From Dermatemys mawii (Eukaryota > Chordata > Testudines > Dermatemydidae), in assembly GCA_007922305.1 (NCBI GenBank), contig ML677373.1, forward strand, positions 18,013,545 to 18,077,544: a stretch of DNA of 64,000 nucleotides. Reading direction: 5' to 3'. Below the pieces are notes generated by a model. That model was not told the DNA's origin. It was given only the letters and a program-made list of their open reading frames with translations, and ran no database searches. A program made the position numbers and the translations under genes. How positions within the stretch are numbered: position 1 is the stretch's first letter; each line of letters starts with the position of its first letter. Below are positions 47,421 to 57,700 of the stretch, piece after piece.

Positions 47421-49620
47421 CGGGAGCTGCCGGGCTAGCACAAAGCGCCTTGAGCTCAAAGTTTGTACCTATAAAGTATATCAGCTCTGGCAGTTCCCCA
47501 TATAAACCTCTCTATTTGGGGGATGGGGTGTACTGGTCTAAAGTGCTAGTTCACATGCTTTATACGTGCTCGAACCAAAAATCACACCAGAGCTTCAACA
47601 CGCTGACACCGCTCCATCGCTTATTCAAGGCCATGTATTGTTTTGGATGTGGGCTCTTACGCGTAAGAATTGTAAAAGTAAAGGATATAGCCTCTGCATG
47701 GCCATATTTTCAGTACCAGCAGCTCCACTGCACGTTTTCAATAGTGCGTGGTGCCATTACAACTGCCTGTACAAATGAGTACTTAGACGTCTACATTTCC
47801 ACCTGCATATACAGTAACTGCACACGTGACCACTTAATGTGGGAAAGTGTAGAGATACAAAACCGTGTGTTTTTATAAGGACCTTAGAGTCTTTGAAAAC
47901 TGCCTCAAAGGTCCCGTGAGACAAGAAGGGTGAGGCGATTCTTTAAAGAGAAGGGATTTGCTCTGCTGCCTTCAGTAAAAGTTTTCTGCTGCACCTCACC
48001 ATTGTTCCGTGGGATGTATGCTTCTTGGCAACTTCCCGCTCCACCCCAGAGATGGGAGCATTTCAGCGTATGTATATGGCTCTAAAGAGCTGTCAGAGCT
48101 TTTAGGATGAAAAGGGATATAAAAATGTCAGATATTATTGCCTTACATGTTTAAACTTGTTATATATTGTTTCAGATCTTTGCATCTTTAGTTTATTGCC
48201 TATAATTCATATAATTAATATTCTGATTGTTTTCACTTTAGATTGAAATGATACATACAGAAATGTCAACTATGTAGTTCTCATGCACATACAGTGCATA
48301 CTAAAATAATTTACCTTTTAGAATGGCTCAGCAAGTTTGAATTTCATGTATGAGAAAATTCAAAAATATGGAAAATGGAAAATATGGAATATGGAATGAA
48401 ATGGAATGAAAATATGGAAAATGGAAAATATGGAATATGGAAAATATGGAATATGGAAAAATTCAAAAATATGGAATATGGAAAAATAAAAATGTGGAAA
48501 TTCTTGCAAAAAATAAGCACATAAACTGGAATCAATATTGTACAATATATGTGAAAAACACCAGGCTTGAAAGTGCTTTATGTTTAATGAAAACTCTTTT
48601 CTCTGGGCACAGTTAAAATACATTTAGAAAGAATCAACTCCCACAAAAGAGCAGGTAGGGTGATATCAAATTCTGAAGTGGAGGTACATCGTCAGCTTTT
48701 CTTTATCTATTTTATCAGTTTCCATTGTATATAATTAGCGACTGCCCCCCTCTACTGGGCAAAACACATCCTAGACGTTACAAATGTTTAGATCACAAGT
48801 AATGTATTAAAACGTATGTTCTTACCAGGTACAACTGCTGGTGGAGATTAGCAAGAGTATGAGAAAACAGCTTTACTGTTTTCCCTACATATTTGTGTGT
48901 GCATGGTGCTTTAAACACATACAATAAACAAGCACGAGGTCACACCCCTTAGCATCCACATAAAGGACAGAAATTGTGCACAGAGGCCTGGACTTCTATA
49001 TGAGACAGATAACATATCATGGCAACTGACCACAGAGAAGGGGAGAGCTCACAGGAAGTAAGAGGGAAGGGAAAACTCCTCTTGGGTGAGTATCATCTAC
49101 CAAGGAAGCAGGATTTTGAATGGTCAGTGTAATACTGCACAGTTCAATATTTGGGATGTATGCCTTTCCTCAGGTAGTTGTCATAATCCTGAAATCCAGG
49201 CCTATTCAAAAGGCGTATTTCCCAGGTCTCAGAACTGCTGTATTTTAACACAAGACAGGTAGGGCAAATGCCAGTGTTGTGGGAAGGGGAGGCGAGGCGA
49301 GGCGAAGCAGGAGAGCAAGGGTCATCGGGTTTGGAGGTGGTCCCAGGCGGGCTGGATGTTCCCTGGTCTGGCTCCCCCAGGCTTAGCCCAGCATGGAACA
49401 GCCAAGCTCAGCTAGGTTCAGCCCAGTATCATGCTTCCCACCCGAGGCCCTGCCGCTGGGCCCCTCTCAGCCCCCTTTGACCCCGGCCTGGTTCGAAACA
49501 AGAACCGTCCGCCCACAGTGCTCTCCTTCGCCTCAGCTACACGCGCTTGGCGGCAGCCTGACCGAATCCTGTGCGGGCCGGTTTAGGCCACACTGACGCA
49601 ATATAGCCCCGCCCCCTCAT
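47421..49620. other. Intergenic, ERN1 to snoRNA host gene
   Basis: No gene seen. Contains the ATATGG tandem tract (48356-48500) and a GGCGA run (49290-49307). CpG content rises again from about 49300 toward the snoRNA locus. Confidence 0.65.
48356..48500 (+). repeat. Tandem (GGAAAATATGGAATAT)-like repeat
   Basis: About 145 bases built from ATATGGAA, ATGGAAA and ATGGAATGAA units with variable spacing; ATTCAAAAATATGGA occurs near both ends, suggesting a higher-order duplication. Confidence 0.85.
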
Positions 49621-49775
49621 CATTTCTCCGCCTCCTCACGTACAGATTGCGCGAGAACCGGCCGCTGACGTCAACCTCGTCTGGCTCGTGACTTACATTT
49701 TATTGGCTGCGGAGAAGGGGCGGTGCCTGTTGAGGGCCTGGACTATAAATGCTGCCGCGTTGGGTCCCTCTGCCT
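49621..49775 (+). promoter_or_regulatory. SNHG25: Promoter of the snoRNA host gene
   Basis: Ordered elements: CRE TGACGTCA at 49666-49673, inverted CCAAT box ATTGG at 49702-49706, GC box GGGGCGG at 49717-49723, TATA box TATAAAT at 49744-49750. About 30 bases after the TATA box comes CTTTTTCG at 49774, a pyrimidine-tract 5'TOP-like start typical of snoRNA host and ribosomal protein genes. It lies in a CpG island. Together these fix the direction of transcription as plus. Confidence 0.85.
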
Positions 49776-50430
49776 TTTTCGCTGACTATAGGAGGCAGGT
49801 GCAGTGGGGGGCGGGGGGAGTGAGTGGGGATAAATAGGGCCGGGTCGGTGTTCTGTGGAGAGGCTGCGGACTGGCGGCGGGAACACTGAGGTGACCGGGG
49901 GGCGGGGGATGTCCTGGCGGGAAAGCGGGGACGGGCCGTTTGCTCTGGCGGTTGGAGAGGGAAGCGGGAGTTGCGGTGCCCCGCCCGCGAGGGAAGGCGG
50001 CGGCGGCTCTGGGGTGTCCCGGCCGCCGCCGCGACAATGGCGAGAGGTGGGAAGGGGCGGGATGGGGGCGCTCTGGGGCGGGGAGGGAGGAGTGGGGGGC
50101 GGCGTGTCCGTCCCGCCCGCGCCGGCTGCCGTGATGATTCTCCTTACACGTGTTAGACTTCTGACGCGGATGAAGAGAAGCCGAGTCTGAGCCCCCGGCC
50201 CGGGCGACCGGCCGGCCTCCCTCCCCCTGGGCTGCGGGTCGAGCCCGGCCCCGCACTCGGGCTGTGATCCTAACGAGGCTCCTGTTCTCGCAGGCATGAC
50301 AGAGCCGGCCTGGGACCTGTGCCGTGAGGAGCTGCTGCAGTCCCCGGGGAGCGCCTGAGCTGACCCATCGCCGGCGGATTTGCTCTGTGTAAAGGGTGGA
50401 GAGAATGGTTAATAAAACAGTAGGAAAAGA
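49774..50430 (+). ncRNA. SNHG25: snoRNA host gene, likely SNHG25 orthologue
   Basis: Exon 1 is about 49774-49798 (25 nt, ending GGCAG before GTGCAG); exon 2 runs from 50294 (after TTCTCGCAG) to about 50430, with AATAAA at 50411. The intron holds a box C/D snoRNA. Human SNHG25 is a two-exon gene on the plus strand between ERN1 and TEX2 hosting SNORD104 and SNORA50C; gene order and strand agree here. Exon 2 has no meaningful reading frame. Splice sites and start are read from the sequence; the orthology rests on synteny and the snoRNA. The 130-nt exon 2 could itself carry the second, H/ACA, snoRNA (ACA at 50417-50419), but I find no convincing H box. Confidence 0.82.
50126..50195 (+). ncRNA. 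SNORD104: Box C/D snoRNA, SNORD104-like
   Basis: Box C GTGATGA at 50131-50137, box D' CTGA at 50161-50164, box C' GGATGAA at 50168-50174, box D CTGA at 50187-50190: all four boxes in order and spacing for a 65-70 nt C/D snoRNA. The segment ACACGTGTTAGACTTCTGAC just before and over D', and GAGTCTGAGC at D, agree with my memory of human SNORD104, which guides 2'-O-methylation of 28S rRNA. The terminal stem is weak (GGC/GCC only). It sits about 98 nt upstream of exon 2, within the normal range for intron-encoded C/D snoRNAs. Confidence 0.85.
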
Positions 50431-50450
50431 TGGTTAAAGTGTTTGTTTTA
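50411..50450 (+). terminator. Poly(A) signal of the snoRNA host gene
   Basis: AATAAA at 50411-50416 followed about 20-30 bases later by a T/GT-rich stretch (GTGTTTGTTTTATTT). Cleavage is likely near 50430. Confidence 0.75.
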
Positions 50451-52653
50451 TTTCCTTACGGTGCTCTCCAGCACTGCCTTTGAACTGGTGAAGTGCCCAG
50501 CTGATGGCTTCACTGGCTAAGCAACAGTGCCACAAGAAAAGCTTGTTCCTAACTGGTGCTGCTTAGTTAAAACCTGAGTGGCTCTTTTAAGAGCAAGTAA
50601 CAGTGTTGTTACTGCATCTCTTAAATCTTAGCTGAGGACCATAATTAAATTCAAGCCCTCCCCTTTCTGAATGAAATTTCCTTTGCCTAGAGGCCCTGGG
50701 CTTGTGTATGGAAGGCCTCTGAAAGACATACCTGTCTCTGATCAAACTCACTGTGGTCTCTACTCAGCTGCCAGACTTGTCCTTAGGACATTGGCACATG
50801 CTTCAGGGCATTAACTTCCTATGATGAAAAAGGCAGCATCAAGTATACCACACTTTAGCCTGGTGGTGTATAGTATGAGATTTTACACTATATATGAGGG
50901 GGTGGAACAGCTTGCAGCAAGGTCATGTCCAGACTTTTCCTGCCCTACTCCCTTGTAGAGGAGCTTTAGGGTGAGCTAGCATATAGGTAGAATGGGAACA
51001 AGAGCTGGGAGTTGCTCTCCCTGCCATATGCCCCCTGAACAATCCTCAACTTTAAGCAGTGGGTGAACAGTGAATTGAACTCAAAGTCTGGTGGGAAAGG
51101 ATCTAAAATAAAATGAGCCAACTAAGGATAGGACAATTGAACAAAGCATTTGGACAATGAAATAAGATGGCTAGATTTATATCTACTAAAATAAATGCTA
51201 GATCTGTGAACTGGATAGGGAGAATCATCTCCCATGCAAGTTGGGTTGTCTCACTAGTCTGTAGTAGCTTTAAGATGTACATATAGGGTTCCCCCCAAGT
51301 TTGGCTTCATACTGTGTTCCTGTTGTTAAAATCTAGCAGAGAAATGTTGTGTAAACAGTATATGAACCCCAGTGCCTTGCAGAGGGCCCAGTAATTAAGC
51401 TATTAGTTTTTCCTTGGCAGTTCTAAGGCATCTTTCAAAGGTATGTAGATGGCTACCACCTTTATCACTAAGATCAGAGTGCCTCATGATCAGTGAGTTT
51501 GCCCTTCCCCCCACTGGTAAGGCATATGGACTTGTAAGAGGACAAGTTGGCAACCTTTCAAAGAAGAGGAGCCTTTTTTATTTCTTTGACCACAACATTT
51601 GAAGATCCACATCACATGCAGAGCTTACTTGCAGAGTATAATTAGTTGGTAAATTCTAACAGTTATTGCTGAGCAGTAATACTTTTAATGTGACTTTTGC
51701 TGTTTGAATTTGACAGTGAACAGGAGGGAGCTATGGAGCTGTGTGTTGTGCAGTTGCAGCCCAAATAAAATATACCCACACACCCCTGTATGGCCCTCAG
51801 GATGTCACATGGGCTGCAGCTTTGCTCTGACTGGACAAGTGTGCCATGGATTGTGAACCACTAGATTAAAGAATCCTAGGATCTGCAGTGCTAAATCAAA
51901 CTTAGTGGTCCCTCTAAATCCAGTTTCCTAATTGTAGCCTGTACCCTCTGTTTCAAGAAATGCTCAAGTGGCCAACTGTGAAATAAACTTCTAAATTCTA
52001 AGCCAAGGTTATTACTTTCCTCATGTAATGTAGCTAAATATTACTTAGCAATATACATCCTTTTAAACTATATCCACTTCCTCTACATTTTGAATACTTT
52101 TACATAAACATTCTACTGGAACAAAATCTGTTTATCCATTATAGCAGCATAGAATTCAAAACTTTGATTTTAAAGCTTTTATTTTCAAAGCCAGAACAAT
52201 AACATCTTTTAAATCCCTTACCCTAAAGCAGTGGTCTTCAAACGGGTGTGTGCAGCCCTGGCAGCACCGCCAATCCTGCCCGGGAGACCACGGAACTTGG
52301 CAGCGGTCTATTTTTGTCCCACAAAAATGCGGCTGCAGAAAGCGGAAGCTTTCTGTTCAGCGGACATACCCCGGAGGGCCGCGAGTTGATGGCAGATTGC
52401 GGAAACGGGCTGCAGAACTAAATCTTTGAAGAACGCTGCCCTAAAGCATCAGTCTCCATAACCTTTGTGCAGCTTGAATTGAACATGAACTTCTGAGAAA
52501 CTGTTTTTATTGTAAATGGGGTACAATATGAAAGTGACTTCCCAAATACGTCTTTTTGAAAAGACGGGTGTCTTGCATAAACTCCCAACTATTGGCCAAA
52601 CAGTTATGCAGAAATAACTTACAAGCTATGTAATGTGTCTGACATGGGATAAC
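50451..52653. other. Intergenic, snoRNA host to TEX2 3' end
   Basis: No gene recognised; contains the hAT MITE at 52229-52438. A candidate distal TEX2 poly(A) signal (TTTATT on plus) lies at 52178-52183. Confidence 0.6.
52229..52438 (+). mobile_element. hAT-type MITE, 210 bp, exact 8-bp duplication
   Basis: Starts CAGTGGTCTTCAAAC and ends TTTGAAGAACGCTG, inverted repeats; flanked by CCCTAAAG at 52221-52228 and 52439-52446. Same family as 1518-1735 but opposite orientation (shared CAGCGGTCTATTTTTGTCCC-like core). Confidence 0.92.
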
Positions 52654-54580
52654 TTTATTCCAGAAAACAAAGCAAGCCAATTGTAGTTACCCACATAGTT
52701 TGATTAGGAAGTGCAATATGATGTGTAACAAATCTGGATATCTTTACATATTAGTGCATCTAGTTCTTTGACTTATAATTTAGTTATTGCACATAGAAAT
52801 TAAATCATATAAAAAGACCTGCGTACAAGACATGCAGACTTCATGAAAGGCAATAATGCCTATGTAGTAATGAGCGCAATACCAGAACAGTATACACAAA
52901 CTGGAATGATCACAGGAGTTTAGGTAACAAATATAACCTGCTAATTGCAATTAAAAGTAACCAAAATAGGTGTTCAAATATAGACTTAATTTTCAAATAT
53001 ATTAAATGCTATTTTATGATGTTTCAGGCAAGGTGCTGTTTTAAAAAATTCACTATGAGCTTCATTTAGAGATGGTAAATCATCGAAAGTTACAAGGTAA
53101 TTCTGTTTTACAGCAAATGGGACTGAACACAATATACAAAGTTCTTAAAAATTTACTTTTCAAAAGGAAAAAAAGCAAATTATGCTATTCAAAGGGGAGC
53201 TAAAATACCTTTGTAAACTAAAACTGACAAGAATACATGAACAGTTGGCAACACTGAGAAAAAAGTTACATGTCAATTATCAGATATGTAGTGTTCAAAT
53301 ATTGATTTAATGCATACATTTAATCTTGAATCTCTACATAGCATAGAAATAAGAGGGCAGTTTTTTTCCTCATAGTTTTGGCCATTTATTAGCAGAAACA
53401 GTCCTTAAATGTCATAACCAGCTTGTCATCAGCCTGAACAACTTCAAATGCTTGAATTCCTATTTCACATACAAAACTGAGAAATAAACAAACACATGGG
53501 TGTCAAAATCTATCTTCAGTTACAGCTACAAATCCTCACCAACATCAGGTGATTTGAAGTCACTGGGGATGCATGGCTGCCACAGATCAGAATTTAGTCC
53601 CATGCTTTGCATGTAAACACTGGTGTCACGGGAAAACACAGCAACAGAAACTCCTGTGAGAATCCCACAGTTTATTTAATTGTATTAGAGACTCCATACA
53701 CAAGTAGGATAATTATTTCTGGTCAGTATGTGCAGTTTTAGACATTTTCATGTGTGCTCATATCTTTAAACATTCAGAATTAATCACAAACCATGGCGAT
53801 TGTACCTCACTATGAGGCAGGCTTGCTATGGTTTGGTCTCATGGCTTTGCCTAACGCTTTCTTAATCACAATAGCCCCACCAATTCCCATCTTCACAGAT
53901 ATTTGCGAGTGTGTTTTATGGCTACTTGCTTCCCCAAAAAGCACTAACTTTATATGAAAAAAATAAGTTAATATGTATATGCCATATAAATGGATTCACA
54001 ATATTACCTATACATCCAATTTACATTCTTTTCTCCTGAAAGCATTTCATATTTCAATTGCTTGACACAAGCTATTGACTGCAGAAGTGAAAGAACATAA
54101 AACAGTTCATTCTACACCTCCAACTGCCTGAGAGAGAAAAATAATCCAGTTGTATACATTTGTTCCTGCAGAGGATTTGGCATGCAGTTCCTTTACTGCA
54201 AAAGAACCACCCTTCAATGCAGCAGCATGATGTATGAACACAAACTGACCACAATTTGTGTCACCAAGCTCCTTGATCTATTACAATTAGATTTCTTTTT
54301 TTTCTTCAGAACAGGTCATCTTAGCCTCAGTTAAAATCCTGATAGCAGCCATTACAATCCTGACAGCAGCCATTACAAAATAAATCAACTTACACATGGA
54401 ATGAAACTTCATACAAGTGAAGTAAAAAGGAACAATAACCAGGCATGTTGAGCACAAAGAAATGGTTATAGGCAGTCCTCTTTAAAAAGGTATGGCACAG
54501 GTTAAGGACAAAACTACTGCACAGTTTAAAAAACCGTGAAAATAAATTTCTTAATACTGTACACTGCAAATGTTCACATT
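52654..54580 (-). other. TEX2: TEX2 3' UTR and flank (extent uncertain)
   Basis: Follows the TEX2 stop codon. Candidate AATAAA signals on the minus strand are at 52654-52659 and 53680-53695; I cannot tell which is used. AT-rich, without recognised repeats, and no other gene is apparent. Confidence 0.5.
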
Positions 54581-54703
54581 TCATGGTTGATCAGCAGCCT
54601 CTGTGACTGGATCTTTTGAAGGGCACGTAGATGAGCGGGGATCCATGGCTGAGTGCATTAGAGGAATATAAACATCATCCATGTTTGGCATGACAAAAAT
54701 TTT
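54581..54703 (-). CDS. TEX2: TEX2 last coding exon
   Basis: 40 codons plus TGA: KIFVMPNMDDVYIPLMHSAM then DPRSSTC...EAADQP. Acceptor TTTCACAG, phase 0. Confidence 0.95.
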   Translation of the reverse strand, partial: KIFVMPNMDDVYIPLMHSAMDPRSSTCPSKDPVTEAADQP

Positions 54704-57700
54704 CTGTGAAATGAAGGAAAAATTAAATACAACTAAGTTTAATGTGTCATTCAACATTTTTGGGTTTCTGATTAGCATAATTCAAAAGTAAGTATCATCC
54801 TTAAAATCAATTTCAGTTTCCCTGGGTTGGCCAGAATTTGGATGCAATTTGTATATGCAAACTCTGCAGTGCCTACTAACCACAAGTTTGATTAATATGT
54901 GACACTGCATCCCATATTCTTAATAGTGATTACAATATGATTATAGCATAATTATGGTGTATTTTATTCAAGACGGGTCATGTGAGGGGTCATTGGAAAA
55001 GTTATTATTTGCTAAATATGATTATCCTATTTGTATGCATGTATCTTTTTTTTATCTCTAAAGTTAGGAATATTGACATTTGTATTGTATCTGTATTGAC
55101 ATATTGTACCTGTATTTCAATCGTGCTTACTGTGGGTGACACCACAACTAGTCTTTTGGGTACAACAGTGAAGAAGCCAGACAGTGCTGATGGCCCATCA
55201 GCAAAGACAATGGACCCTGGAAGAACTTAACCTTCCTGTGAACATTCCAGACAGCTTGTAAGTAATGGCTCCTATTACTCTACAAGGACATCTGACCGGG
55301 CCACATGATTCTGCACTTTATCTTGCGATGTCAGTATTTTTCCACAAACCAGTCTGAGACCCAAGTTTTGAAATAAAGGGTTCCCACCATATGCTAAAGC
55401 TATATAAGACAGCATGTGGTGATATCTGTTCTTCATTCCCCACACAGAAAGATTCCTGGAAACACCAAAGGAACAAGGACTGAACTGGGGGAAGTGTTTG
55501 ACCCAGGCTAAAAGGATTTCTGGCCTGTGTATGAAGACCTGAGAAACCCAAGCTGTAAAGCTTATGCAGCTTGTGCCTTAAGAATTTACAAGTCTGCCTG
55601 TATCATACATCAGTTAGGATGAGACTGCTGTCAATATGCTAGATAGACTGGATATGAAATTTAGGTTCCATTTTTTTTTTATTTGCTAGGTAATCTGCTT
55701 TGATCTGTTTGCTATCACTTGTAATCACTTAAACTCTATCTTTTGTAGATAATACCTTTATTTTATGTTTTAATCTAAGCCAGTGAGTTTGGAGTGAAAT
55801 GCATGGGAATTTTAGCTCAGACAGGCTGTTGCATATTCCTCTCCACATTGGGAAAATGGGGGCACACTCTATAAGCTTTCGCTGTACAGCGCAAGATGGT
55901 ACAATTCTGGGTTTATGCTCCAAAGGGGGTGCATGCCTGGGGAGCTGAGAGTTACCTCGGCTTTAGCCTTTCTACTGTTGGTTCATGCAGTGGCTAGTCA
56001 GAGAGTCTACATGTAACTGCAGCTGGGTGTGTCCCCCCTACCTATGTTTATGCTGGTGGAAGTGTAAGACCGGGAGCTGGTCTGCAGCTTGTCACAGCCG
56101 CACATTGTGAGGGAGAGTCCAGACTGGTGGGTCAGAGGGCTCAGCAGTAACCCAGTTCCAGTTGGCACCCATCACAGTATAAATCACATAACTGCAAATG
56201 AGACATTAAGTGCTGAGATTCCTGCACATTTCACTCAACTCAATAAAGGGCTACAGAGAAGTGCCTGTTTCTCCCCTTCCCCAGCATATGTCTCACTGCA
56301 GTTCCTGTCAAGCAGAATTCAAGGTGACAGTTTTGATCTAGCCAGTCTGCTTCATAGGTTTGTGTCATATATAGTCAAGAGACTCTCCTGCTCTTTGGAC
56401 CATCCTGGAAATCGATATCAACTGGGGTGATCAGTTGGCCAGATTTTCAGCAGTGCCCAGCACCTAACAGTTCTCACAGAACTGGAGAACTGCTGGATAC
56501 TAACCACTTTCACAAATTGAAAATCTGAACTTGGAATTAAGGGAACAATTTTGAACTGCAACCTGCAATGAAAAATGTCCTTAAAGTTATTAAAGAAACA
56601 TACCTGAAACTCTTGTTCCAGTTTCTTTTCTATCCAGTCAGTCACATGAACCAAAGTCACTTCTCTCTCACCAAGCTTTGGCCGAGCTTTTAGCTCCAGA
56701 CAGGGAGGTCTTCGGAACCCGTACCTCAAAAGCACGCACACAAAGAGGAGAGTTTTTTATTGTGACTATCTCCTGAAGGAAGTGCCTGAACACATTAATT
56801 GTAATTGGAATTCAGATTTTGATGATAGCTCCTGTCACCACTCTAGTTTATAAATATTAATTCCTATCGCATCTTTGAGTGTCTAAGCATTTCTTGTTCT
56901 TCTCAGAACTATTTTGCACATGAAATGCTCTGCAGTTTGCAGAGGAAGGTTCTATTGATACTAGAGCTTCTGACATGATGGCACACACATTTTGTAGCAA
57001 CACATTTCAAAGATACTGGGCAAGGGAAGAAAGAATCATGCTATTTTAATTTTAAATTTTCAGAATTGTCAAATAGCTGCAAAGATCTAAAAGTACCCAG
57101 TGTCTTCTATAAGGGAAATTGGTCTTGTTAGTGGAAAATGGCGGTTACAAGAATTCAATATCTATTGTTTTACTACACTTACCATATTCTGTCAGTAGGT
57201 GGTGGTGGAATGTTAACTGCTAGTGTTCCTTTACACTCTTGTACTTCAACAGTTAGTAGTAGTGGAGTATTGGAGACCTCTTCAATCTTCTTTTTAATGA
57301 ACTCAGTTTCTGTTGCTTTCTGGAAATATTTTGACTTGGTAATTTTATCCACAATCCTCATGATCTTACTTGTCCGATGTCCTCCAACATACCTTCGTAT
57401 GCAGAATAAGAAAAATACATAATCAAAATGATGCACCCAGAAATTAGCTAGTTTTCCTTAAAAATTCTCTCTCTGCATGCTCCATGAAGGAACAGCACAG
57501 TAGGAGCTACAGACTGTAAAAACAATGATCTGACACCTAAAGCTTTGGAATAACATGAAGAAAAATGCCAGGGAAAATGAGTGTGGTACAAGTCTCAGCA
57601 GTTGAGAAATGTAAAACAAGGCATGCTAAAAGCACTCCTCCAAAAAAGAAAAAAAAATTTTTTTTAATAAATATGCTGGGATTTTCAAAGGGATCTAATA

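Noticed and set aside
48356..48500. CRISPR-like regular repeats
   Set aside because: Units vary in length and there are no unique spacers; this is a vertebrate tandem repeat.
49743..50297. 184-codon minus-strand frame over the snoRNA host gene
   Set aside because: GC-driven open frame antisense to a clear promoter, splice sites and snoRNA; Pro/Arg/Ser low complexity.
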